A program made the position numbers and the translations under genes. Below, in pieces: positions 22,281-31,396 of a DNA stretch of 64,000 nt (position 1 is the stretch's first letter; each line of letters opens with the position of its first letter). Below the pieces are notes generated by a model, which did no database searches, was not told where the DNA came from, and saw only the letters and a program-made list of their open reading frames with translations. Where the stretch lies: assembly GCA_000750105.3 (NCBI GenBank), contig JPHH03000023.1:427057-491056 (forward strand), written 5' to 3'. The stretch comes from Tolypocladium sp. Sup5 PDA-1. Lineage: Eukaryota > Ascomycota > Sordariomycetes > Hypocreales > Ophiocordycipitaceae.

Positions 22281-23315
22281 ATGGATTATAGGCCGCGTCC
22301 GGTGCCGATGCCTTTTTCCTATGACAAGCCCTACAGCGAATGCACACGAGACGAACTACTATGGCACCTGCGCACAAACTTGGAGGGAAATCATCGACAT
22401 ACCACTCATTTATATGCCTTTATGCAACAGTACACGCCGTCGGTCCGAGATGTCAACCACCTGCCTAAGATGAGAATGTCGGATTTCCTCGACACGTGCA
22501 ACAAGTCGGTACCCGTTTACATCCCAGCATGCGATCAATGGCCTTAACTCGTCCAAGTACTACACAACTACATCTACCGCCGGTGGTTCCGCCCATATCG
22601 GAGCGAGATCGAGCACCAGCGCTTCATCTGCAAATTCATTACGCCGGAGGATCTACCTGACGCGGGCTCGCCGTCACAGTCAACCGTTGATAGCTTGGTC
22701 TCCTTGAACAGAGCCATCTGCGCCGAGGTCGAGGCGCGACGTCTCGCATACGACGAGACATTCGCTTCCGGCGACGCAATGGCGGCGTACAAGTTGAAGC
22801 GAGTCAATGACCACAGATTTCATATTCTCCAGCCGCTATTCAAAGCACTTCTCATCGTCGTTTGTTTCAAAAGCTACCGCAACGAGGACTCCAGGACCGT
22901 CGGCAGGCTTCCTGTTTTCCTGGTACGCACAGGCGTGGAAGACGGCCTGAGTGCGCCCATCTCATTTGAAGCCATCGCCAATAAGATCGATGGCTACGCA
23001 GGAGAGGCTAGAAGCGCCGTCAGGACCATGCTCGAGACAGCCATCGATTTCGTCATGGACTTGGAAGCCCGGGAAGCTGCTATGTTTGGTCTCCAGCCTG
23101 ATCCAACCGCTGCATTGATGCCCGAGGATGTGGCGAGGGCTTGGAAGGAGCTACGAGGGGGTGAGCCGTTAAATGGCTCCAGCTCCAAGTTCGTCGACGC
23201 CGAGAAATATCCATGGGCAGGGAACGGCGAGAGCCAAGAATCTTGGGTCATGGCTCAACACGAGCTACGGCAGTTTCGGCGGGAAGCCGCAAGAGTTGCT
23301 GGTACATTATATTGA
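22281..23315 (+). CDS. Hypothetical protein, possibly disrupted
   Basis: I do not recognise the protein. The frame from the ATG at 22281 encodes a charged segment up to about 22508 and meets TAA at 22545; the same frame resumes at once (LVQVLHNYIYRRWFRPYRSE...) and stays open to 23315, ending in a helical, charged region (HELRQFRREAARVAG). A good-looking intron (gtaccc at 22509, branch-like ttaac, acceptor caag at 22557) would remove the stop but shifts the frame by one. Either the true splice uses another acceptor (for example before 22608, which keeps the frame) or the gene carries a mutation. About 300 residues in total; no signal peptide or membrane helix. Confidence 0.45.
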
Positions 23316-24316
23316 GGATGGGCTGCTTCCGGTTCCTTCTACTCGGGAGGGCAGCGAGGAATTGTCCTGTTGATGGTCAGGGCAGGAAACGACTCCCCAA
23401 TCCTGCAGCTCCAGGCTGACGGGGAGATGAACTCTGACACTGATTCCGACCCGGGAGGCTTGCATAAAATACCCGATGCCAACAGAAGTCCGCTGTCATA
23501 GGCGTAAGCAAATCTGGCCGCGATTTGTCAATTAGACCAAGGATAGGAAGCATGCGTATCTCTTCTGCCGATGACGCTGCTGGTGCCGCGCTGCTGATGC
23601 CGCTGCTGAAGCCGCCGCTGCTGCTGCTGATAATTCCCGGCTTCCTGCCCTCAATACCACAAATGCGTAATCACGGTCCTCTTTTAGGGGCAAGACCTAT
23701 GGTAGAGCGAGCGCACCTTCCCTTGGTGTGTCCCGGCATGAAGTGATGGTTTAGACTTCATTCAAGATTGACTGTCGATGATGTCTGCCGCAGACTACCC
23801 CCGAGTTGGCATTGTTCGAGATGGCGTCAATTCCCTTTCCCGAATTCCCACTCCTCGTCAGTAAGGGCCGTGCCCTTTACGCCGGAATTATCCGTGCCGT
23901 AGAGCAACGGGGTATTATTTACCGACCCGTGGCAGAGATAGCCCCTTTCTATAACACCCACGCCGAGCCGGTCTCCTTCGACTCCCGCGGGCTCAAGCTC
24001 GCCGCCCACCTCTGAAAGCCAGCTATCGGCGCCCAAATGCGTTTGTTTACGTCGCGTCGCCAAGTCCGCCATTGGGTAGTACTACTGACACAGATTGCCA
24101 AGGCGCGGCTCAGTGAGATCATGTCTCACATCATGTCTCGGCTCTGCGGTTGCTAATCTCCTGATCTTCGCGTGTCTGGCCGGCTTTGACCCACAATCCC
24201 GGGAGTTTACATGTATAAAAGAGCCAGCATTCACGTTGAGGCTGCTTCATCTTCTCCGACAATGCACGATTAAACAGCTCCTTTTACTAAATTGATTTTT
24301 GCCAAATCGTATCAGC
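23316..24316. other. Spacer with ctg-rich simple sequence
   Basis: About 1 kb without a supported gene. A ctg/ccg-rich stretch at 23578-23631 creates a leucine-rich ORF that I regard as low-complexity noise. A TATA box near 24214 belongs to the next gene. Confidence 0.5.
24214..24220 (+). promoter_or_regulatory. TATA box of the small secreted protein gene
   Basis: Exact tataaaa about 100 bases upstream of the ATG at 24317. Confidence 0.65.
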
Positions 24317-24631
24317 ATGAAGACCGTCGCTATTCTCGCCGCGTTCCTCGCGGGAGCAGCCATGGCAGCTCCAGCCCAAGAACCTAGCGATGTTTGTCTC
24401 AAAATTATCGTCTACCCGGGCATGGATTGCCCCAAGGGAACTGTACGTATATACCAAAGTATCCTGCTATCTTGCGTTGAAGCTAATATATCCCTCTCAA
24501 GGTACGCAAGCAGTTGGTCCGTTGCCCCAAGACTCCTGACACCATGAACATCGCCAAGCTGACTTTTATCTGCCAAGGACCCCGAGGATGAAGGCGGAGT
24601 GGCCACTTGCTGCCTCCCCAAGAAGGATTAG
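24317..24631 (+). CDS. Small secreted cysteine-containing protein
   Basis: Starts with a clear signal peptide (MKTVAILAAFLAGAAMAAPA). A first intron, 24443-24501, has consensus ends (gtacgt...caag). Two models follow. With one intron the protein has 71 residues and stops at 24591. With a second intron 24517-24577 (donor gtccgt, branch-like gctgac, pyrimidine-rich acceptor ttttatctgccaag) the frame continues as DPEDEGGVATCCLPKKD and stops at 24631, giving a mature peptide of about 40 residues with four Cys ending in a CC pair. I prefer the second, because the 3' splice signal is strong and the new end fits small secreted Cys proteins. The role is unknown; effector-like or antimicrobial roles are speculative. 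Confidence 0.6.
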
Positions 24632-26244
24632 GCTCGGAAACTATGGAGCACTGTTCTTTGGTTTTGCGCGGTCCTCGTGGCCTTCGTTCCGAGATGTCAA
24701 GTACTTCAAGGCCAATCTTTTTCTGTGACTCTGTACTCTTCTTCTTGGGACTTGCTACTGCACCGCAGTAACAATTAGCCCCTTTGTTGGGTCGGGAAAT
24801 AGGCACCAGACCGGGAACAAAGAAAACCACAAAAATATGAGATGCCAGCTTCACCTAACTTGCTAAGCCATCACCCAGGTTCCCAACGCATACTACACTG
24901 CCTCAACCCGCAAGAAGTTTTACGGCAGCCGGGCCGGGGTTGCAGTGATGCAATATAAGCCGGTCCCACAGCGGCCCAGGCCGTGCGATGATCCGAAGTG
25001 GGCCGGCTTGCCTCCTCAAAAGTCGCCGTCATCGATACTCCGTAGTTACGTACATACGTATCCGTACAAGGGCGAAAAATGGGGTACCCTGCCGTGCATC
25101 TTCTTGGCAAGATATGTGCTCCATGATCGTGGGGGTTGGGCTTTGGTACGATTGCGGTGATGATAAATCAGGCGTCAAAGGACTTGGCCCGGCTGCACGT
25201 TGCATGGAGGTGGGGGAAGATAAGCCGTACAGTATTGCTCTGTACCAAGTACGTAACGCGCTTAATCAGTTATCATCTGCATGCTAGCTATGCAAATCAT
25301 CGTCATTGGTATGAGTGTTGTGTTATAGTCTGAAGACCCGGAGACGATGTAGGGTAGTCTTCTGTCGAGATGTACGAATAGGTAGTGCTATGAAGCAAAG
25401 TGAGACCAGCTCGACTCTGCTACGCAGTACCGAAAGTACATGCGTCTTCAACCGATCTCGGCGTCGAGAGCGCACACCATCAATGCTTCGTGATGATGCC
25501 TAGGCTGGCTGTAGTTGCGAGTCAAACTCAATCCAGTCCAGCCCGATTTGTGCAATATTTAGAGATTCCTAGCGACGAGCCGCCTGCACCCGCAAAGAGT
25601 GGATCGTGGAGCGCTGGTGTCTGCGGGGCGACGATTTGATGCTGGAGCGGCTGATTGTGCAGCCCATTGTATCGAGTGCTGGAGATGAGTGATAGACATG
25701 TAATTGCAAACATCGGCGGTGCCCGATTATTATGAGATAACCGCAAGATAATGTATCGGCATGCGTTTCGCGATAGCGCATAGCCTTTCGCCACCGATCC
25801 GCTGCCTCCGTGCCGTGCCTGCCGCCTGGGCCCCCGGCGCCCGAGCCCGCGGAGCCCGAAGCCGACCCCGGGCGGCACCCCCAGACTGGGACCGCAGATG
25901 CCGGCGCCCGATGCTCGGCGCGCTCTGCAGCAGGGCAAGCAACAGGGACATGTCACCATGCGCGAGGACAGGTATATCTCTGTTGGTCGCGACATGTCCC
26001 GAAGGCGCGCGCCCTGCTTGGATCACTCTCCGCCGCGTTCCCCGTCTTCAGCCCCGGTTTGTGCAACGCGATACGTAACACGTCTGGGGAAGCAGCTTAT
26101 ATTCGGCATCTCGCAGAGCCCGCGCCGAGTGGAGACGCCGTGTGCGCCGACGATAACCCCACGATTTATGTTTCTTCTGCTCTCTGGTTCACACCTTGAC
26201 CCTGCAACGGCAGACACACCCATCACATTTCCTGTTCAGAGACC
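24632..26244. other. 1.6 kb promoter-side spacer of the aldehyde dehydrogenase gene
   Basis: No gene was recognised. Several GATA-factor type sites are present: TGATAG at 25690, AGATAA at 25735 and 25746, and CGATAAC at 26151. A TACTCCGTA motif lies at 25036. Confidence 0.5.
25690..25751 (+). promoter_or_regulatory. Cluster of GATA-type sites upstream of the ALDH gene
   Basis: TGATAG (25690-25695), AGATAA (25735-25740) and AGATAA (25746-25751) fit the HGATAR consensus of nitrogen regulators such as AreA. Another site, CGATAAC, lies at 26151-26157, about 90 bases before the ATG. Such short sites are common by chance, so only the clustering is notable. Confidence 0.35.
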
Positions 26245-27816
26245 ATGGCGCAATTAGCAACCAAGCTCAGAGCCCCCAACGGGCTGGCGTTTTCGCTGCC
26301 CACGGGGCTCTTCATCAACAATGAGTTTGTGAGGTCGAGCTCGGGCAAGAAGCTCGCCAGCATCAGCCCGACGTAAGTTCCTCATGGAGTCGTCGCCGGG
26401 AGAAATATCGTCTGACATGTGACGGCCAGCAACGGCGAGGAGATCTGCTCCGTCGAGGCCGCGTCCGCAGACGACGTCGACCGCGCCGTCAAGGCCGCCC
26501 GCGCCGCGTTCCAGGACGCCTCGTGGAAGGACTTGCCCGGCGGCGCGCGCGGGCAGCTCATGTTCAAGCTCGCGGACCTCGTCGAGCAGCACGCCAAGAC
26601 GCTCGCGACCATCGAGACGTGGGACAACGGCAAGCCGTACCTCGTGTCGCTCAACGAGGACCTGCAGGAGGTCATCGGCTGCATCCGCTACTACGCCGGC
26701 TGGGCGGACAAGATCCACGGGCAGACCATCCCGACGACCAAGCACAAGTTCGCCTACACGCTGCGGCAGCCCGTGGGCGTGTGCGCGCAGATCATCCCCT
26801 GGAACTACCCGCTGGCCATGGCCGCGTGGAAGCTGGGGCCCGCGCTGGCGACGGGCAACACGGTCGTGCTCAAGCCGGCGGAGCAGACGCCGCTGTCGAT
26901 CCTGTACTTTGCCGACCTCGTGCGCCAGGCGGGCTTCCCCCCCGGCGTGCTGAACGTCGTCAACGGGCTGGGCCGGGACGCGGGCCAGGCGCTGGCGAGC
27001 CACCCGGGCATCAACAAGGTCGCCTTTACGGGCTCGACGCTCACCGGGCGCGAGATCATGAAGACGGCCGCCATCGGGCTGCGCAACATCACGCTCGAGA
27101 CGGGCGGCAAGTCGCCGCTGCTGGTGTTCAGCGACGCGGACATTGAGCAGGCGGCGCGGTGGGCGTACGTGGGCATCATGAGCAACCAGGGCCAGGTGTG
27201 CACGGCGACGTCGCGGCTGCTGGTGCAGTCGAGCGTCGTCGACAAGTTCACCGAGGCGTTCCTCGAGGCCGTCCGGACGACGGCCAAGGTCGGCGACCCC
27301 TTTTCCGAGGACACGACCCACGGGCCGCAGGTGTCGGAGGCGCAGTACGAGAAGATCCTGGGGTTCATCGAGAGCGCCAAGGGCGAGGGCGCGCGGCTGG
27401 AGCTCGGAGGCGCGTCGGCGCAGAAGACGGCGACGCCCGCCGGCAAGGGCTTCTTCGTGCAGCCGACCGTCTTCTCGGGCGTGTCCAAGGACATGGAGGT
27501 GTTCCGCGAGGAGGTGTTCGGCCCGCTGGTGACCATCACGCCCTTCCGCGACGAGGACGAGGCGGTGGCGCTGGCCAACGACTCCATCTACGGGCTGGCG
27601 GCGGCCGTCTTCACGCGCGACGTCGAGCGGTCGCACCGCGTGGCGGCGGCGCTCGAGGCGGGCATGGTGTGGGTGAACAGCAGCAACGACTCCGAGATCC
27701 AGGTGCCGTTTGGGGGCGTCAAGCAGAGCGGCATCGGGCGGGAGCTGGGCGAGGCCGGGCTGGCGGCGTATACGGAGACCAAGGCGGTGCATGTGAACCT
27801 GGGGTCGAAGCTATAG
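26245..27816 (+). CDS. NAD(P)-dependent aldehyde dehydrogenase with carboxyl-terminal SKL
   Basis: Oxidises an aldehyde to the acid with NAD(P)+. Two exons, 26245-26372 and 26430-27816 (57-bp intron, donor gtaagt), encode 504 residues, normal for the ALDH superfamily. Motifs: cofactor-binding FTGSTLTGREIMK, catalytic Glu in LETGGKSP, and catalytic Cys in NQGQVCTATSR. The protein ends in NLGSKL, a canonical type 1 peroxisomal targeting signal, which is unusual for the common cytosolic or mitochondrial fungal aldehyde dehydrogenases. It lies beside an APC-family permease and a copper amine oxidase whose tail is also PTS1-like, so I infer a role in oxidising amine-derived aldehydes in peroxisomes. 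The opposite-strand 512-residue frame is a codon shadow. Confidence 0.93.
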
Positions 27817-28184
27817 GTGATGTAGATGATAAAATAGGTTTGAGTTCAATGTTTAGGCATATGGCTGGCAGAGAACATGGTTAATGCTCGCTGAATGTAA
27901 AGATACAAACATTATGTACATGGCTCGCTCTGACACTGATGACTTTGTCCGACGCATAAAGATCCGCTATAGACTGGTAGACTTGTACAGGCTATACATG
28001 AACACTATCCACACAAACTTCATCGAGAAAAGACAACATGTGAAGGTATTGGCTGTTATTGGCTACTCTTGCCTCTACCTTGCTGCTCCAGCTACCAGAT
28101 ATCTGCGTTGATGGCCTGATCCCCTTGGAGTCGGCATCACGGTCCGTCTTGTCAACCCCGGGTGGAACAGAGACCTCCATGCAG
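27817..28184. other. 3' spacer between convergent ALDH and permease genes
   Basis: 368 AT-richer bases with no ORF of interest; it probably holds both terminators and polyadenylation sites. Confidence 0.5.
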
Positions 28185-29900
28185 TCAGTCGCCGAGGCGC
28201 TTCTTGTCGGCGCTCGAGGGCCGCGCCCCCGAGTCGGTGCTCGCCTCGGCCTCGAGGTTCTGCGCGTAGAGGATGGCCTCGGCCATCTCGCCCGTGTGCA
28301 TAAACGTCTTGCGGCCCTGGACGACCCAGAAGCCGATGGCGACGACGAGCATGACGCCAAAGACGGCGATGGCGAAGTTCATGTCGCTGGGGGCCGGGTT
28401 CGGCTGCGTGGGGAAGAAGAAGAAGACGGTGGTGATTGCGCAGTAGACGATGGAGATGCCGTTGATGAGCGGGCCCAGGCGGCCGAGGCGGAACTCGCCG
28501 GGCGGCAGCTTGTCGCGGCCGACGATGAGCAGCACGACGATGGGCATGGCGTACGAGACGGTGAGGGCGATTGTGCTGACGCTGAGGATGGCCTGCAGGA
28601 CCGTGTTGGCGAAGAGGTAGAGCACGCCGACGAGCGAGATGATGACGGCCTGCAGCCACAGCGAGCGCGCGGGGACCTTCCAGTAGGCGTCGACGTGCCC
28701 AAAGTAGGCGCCAAAGGGGAAGCCTCCGTCGCGGGCGAAACTCCAGGTCAGGCGGGAGGCCGAGGTGAGCACGCTGACGCCCTGGCCGAGGCCGTTGAAG
28801 ATGAAGAGGCCGATGAGCACGGAGGCGCCCGTCAGGCCGACGGTCGACTGCGTGATCTCGATGAAGGGGAAGCCCGAGGGCGGGTTCAGCAGGGTCTCGA
28901 CGTCCTGGATGCAGAAGAGGCAGACGACCATGAAGAGGAAGCCCGAGAGCGCGCCGAACAGCACGGCCAGGTACATGGTCCGGGGCGCGTTGCGGCGCGG
29001 CGCGGGGATCTCCTCGACCATGTGGATGACGGAGTCGAAGGCCGTGAGGCCGTAGGCGCCCTGGACGAGGCCGAGGAACCAGCAGACGCCGTCGGACCAG
29101 CCGGTGCGGTTGAGCCACTTGCCGAAGACGAACGAGGCGCGCTGGAAGGCGAGCTCGGGCTTGGTGCCGACGGAGATGGGCAGCGCGAGGGCGAAGACGA
29201 CGAAGAGCGCGACGAAGCACACGCCGACGAAGTTGTTGAAGGCCGGGAGCACCTTTTCCCTGCGGCAGGCGACGAGGTTGAAGAGCGTGAAGGCGACGGT
29301 GATGCCGACGTAGACGAGGAACTGCAGCCAGCCCGTGCCGGCGCCCTCCCAGTCCTCGTCGAACATCACCTTCATGGCGAGCAGGAAGTCCGTCATGAAG
29401 GCAATCTGCGAGGCCGTGAGCGTCCACCAGCCAAAGGTGTTGATCCAGGCGCACAGGTAGCTCGCGAAGCGGCCGGTGGGCGTGTTCCAGAGCTGCGAGA
29501 TCCAGTAGGCCTGGCCCAGCGCGGTGGGCATGCTGCTGACCAGCTCGCCGAGCGAGACGGCGACGCAGGTGTTGCAGAAGGTGACGACGCAGAGGCCCCA
29601 GAGGACGGCGACGGGCCCGCCGTTGGTCAGGCCGTTGTTGAGGCCCTGCGCCATGGTGGACCAGGTGCCGAGGACGCAGAAGGCGAGGGCGAGCATGCTC
29701 CAGAGGGAGAACTTGCGCGTGAGGGTCTGGACGTGGCCGAGGGCGGCGAGGTCGCTGGCGTCGCGCGTGGCCTGGTCCACCGAGGCGTCGTCGACGAGCT
29801 TCATGTTGTTGGTGTCGTGATGGTCATCATGATGGCCATGGTGGTGGTGGTCCCTCACGTCGGGTGAGGATCCGGAAGGCTGGATTTTGGGTCGGTCCAT
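28185..29900 (-). CDS. APC-superfamily amino acid/choline/GABA-type permease
   Basis: A 571-residue transporter with about 12 membrane helices, of the fungal amino acid-choline transporter group (choline, GABA, polyamine and related amines). The start is the ATG at 29900; the frame is open further upstream only from a GTG. Family features include FSLWSMLALAFCVLGTWST at helix 1, the TNGGP motif after it, and the conserved loop FDSVIHMVEEIPAPRRNAP. The cytosolic amino terminus carries an unusual His-rich patch (RDHHHHGHHDDHHD, about residues 13-26) that could bind metal. No introns. It is divergent from the copper amine oxidase and convergent with the aldehyde dehydrogenase, which suggests uptake of an amine for oxidation. 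The substrate is not determinable from sequence. Confidence 0.9.
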   Translation of the reverse strand: MDRPKIQPSGSSPDVRDHHHHGHHDDHHDTNNMKLVDDASVDQATRDASDLAALGHVQTLTRKFSLWSMLALAFCVLGTWSTMAQGLNNGLTNGGPVAVLWGLCVVTFCNTCVAVSLGELVSSMPTALGQAYWISQLWNTPTGRFASYLCAWINTFGWWTLTASQIAFMTDFLLAMKVMFDEDWEGAGTGWLQFLVYVGITVAFTLFNLVACRREKVLPAFNNFVGVCFVALFVVFALALPISVGTKPELAFQRASFVFGKWLNRTGWSDGVCWFLGLVQGAYGLTAFDSVIHMVEEIPAPRRNAPRTMYLAVLFGALSGFLFMVVCLFCIQDVETLLNPPSGFPFIEITQSTVGLTGASVLIGLFIFNGLGQGVSVLTSASRLTWSFARDGGFPFGAYFGHVDAYWKVPARSLWLQAVIISLVGVLYLFANTVLQAILSVSTIALTVSYAMPIVVLLIVGRDKLPPGEFRLGRLGPLINGISIVYCAITTVFFFFPTQPNPAPSDMNFAIAVFGVMLVVAIGFWVVQGRKTFMHTGEMAEAILYAQNLEAEASTDSGARPSSADKKRLGD

Positions 29901-30018
29901 TGAAGGGGCGTGCAGCGGGAGGATACTGTCATTCTCTGGGGGTTGGTTCGGGGGGCGCGGTCGAGATGACGGGGATGGTGATGGCGATGCTCTCACGATG
30001 GGGGTTGGGGGTTGTCGA

Positions 30019-30062
30019 AGGAGGAGTTTTCAGAGAGGTGTTTTCAAAGAGGAGTTTTCAAG
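30019..30062 (+). repeat. Three imperfect repeats of aggagttttcaaag
   Basis: aggagttttcagag, aggtgttttcaaag and aggagttttcaag follow one another just upstream of the permease start. They may be binding sites or part of its 5' UTR. Confidence 0.7.
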
Positions 30063-30245
30063 ACGAGTGTGGTTGCACTGCAGTATGACTGCAACAGAGT
30101 CTGCCGACGATGAATCAGATGCTTGTCTGCCTCAGCTGTCCTTGACACAATGCCATGGGCCAAAGAGTGCCGGCACATCCAATACGTTATGTAGTTGACA
30201 GCCTCGAGCACCCTTGTGTCGCGCTGCGCTGCAATCTCAGTCCAA

Positions 30246-30396
30246 GCAAGCCACACGATAACTGAGTTGCCCTCTACAGACATGCCCCCCCTCCGGTTAT
30301 CGAGGGACTCTATCCCGTCTGGGGCAGGGCTCCGTAGAGATTGCCGCGCTACGGCGCTCGTGGGGGGGACACGCCTCGTGCAAGCCACGCGATAAC
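30246..30396 (+). promoter_or_regulatory. Direct repeat with CGATAAC boxes (candidate GATA-factor element)
   Basis: gcaagccacacgataac (30246-30262) and gcaagccacgcgataac (30380-30396) match at 16 of 17 bases and start 134 bases apart. A third CGATAAC sits between them on the opposite strand (30296-30302). The core fits HGATAR, bound by fungal nitrogen GATA factors. The position between two divergent amine-use genes supports shared control; this is inference. Confidence 0.55.
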
Positions 30397-30687
30397 GGCG
30401 ATCTGCGCAGTCAGCGCGCGCGGGCTGTTAGCAAACGGGAATGCGGCTTCGCCACCGTAAACGGCGCCCTGTCAACTTACATACTCGCCGTCGCAGCGCC
30501 CTTCCGTCTCTCTCCCCCTACCCACCCACTGGAAACGGAAACCTACCCCAGCTTGCCCAGACCCAGACCCCCCGGCTGCCCCGACCTCCCCCGGATTCGT
30601 CCGTGCTGCAGCACGAGGAGCGGCCGGGCCTTCCCCAGACTTTTCTCAGCCGCCAAGGATTCCCCAGGTTTACAGGCTGTGGTATTG

Positions 30688-30710
30688 TGGTGGTGGTGGT
30701 GGTGGTGGTG
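30688..30710 (+). repeat. (tgg)n simple repeat
   Basis: Seven or more consecutive tgg units in the shared promoter region. Confidence 0.9.
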
Positions 30711-31291
30711 CCCCAATCATCCCCGTCCGGCCGCCCGCGGGCGCCCGAGCGGCGGCCGGAATGGGCGCTTCGGGCCCCGGGGTGGTGCTGCGGTGGGCCG
30801 ACCCATCGGCGCCTCCGGTGCTTACGGACGATTACTGTAGGGTTTGATTCGCGCCTTGCAGCGTATCGTATCTGTTCCCCACTGCGTATCTGTGTCTGTA
30901 GCTGGGCGGCGGCGGGCGCGCGGCATGCGTGGTGCTCGAGTCAGGCGCGAAACGGCACATCCACCACTTACACCCATGGTGTTTTCCGCCCCGAGCCTCC
31001 GAGTCGCCGTCAGCGCAGCCGAACGGCACTTGCGCCGCCGCCCGCCGGGTCCGTTTCCCATCGCGTAATGCAATGCAGCAGCCGCTGCACGAGTGGCCAG
31101 ACGGTTGCATTCCGTTGCCCGCCGCGCCTCGCCTCGGCAGGGCCCAGTCGCCTCCGTCGTGGCTTCGGCGCGGCCGCCGCGGCCAGCCGCCCCTCGGCGT
31201 CGGGGCCCCGGGGGAGCCACGCCGCACGGCCAAAGCTCGCCATCTAGATTGGAATCTGTCGGACGCGGCGAAGGCTTCTGGAAGCACGGGG

Positions 31292-31299
31292 TATATATT
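31292..31299 (+). promoter_or_regulatory. TATA-like element of the amine oxidase gene
   Basis: tatatatt about 100 bases upstream of the ATG at 31397. Confidence 0.5.
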
Positions 31300-31396
31300 G
31301 TCTTGCCCGTGCGCCCCTTGCCCAGAGTAGACGCAAGTACCTGTACAAACGCGCACCGTAGCAGATACGACCGATCAGATTGATTGATCAACCACC

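Larger units (their letters stand above)
29901..31396. other. 1.5 kb shared promoter between permease and amine oxidase
   Basis: No gene is supported. It contains three short imperfect repeats near 30019-30062, a direct repeat with CGATAAC boxes (30246 and 30380), an inverted CGATAAC at 30296, a (tgg)n run at 30688, and a TATA-like element at 31292 for the oxidase. Confidence 0.6.

Noticed and set aside
26254..27792. 512-residue open frame opposite the aldehyde dehydrogenase
   Set aside because: Arg/Leu-rich shadow of a complete ALDH.
28059..29867. 602-residue open frame opposite the permease
   Set aside because: Acidic and Arg-rich low-complexity translation with no domain; shadow of the permease codons.
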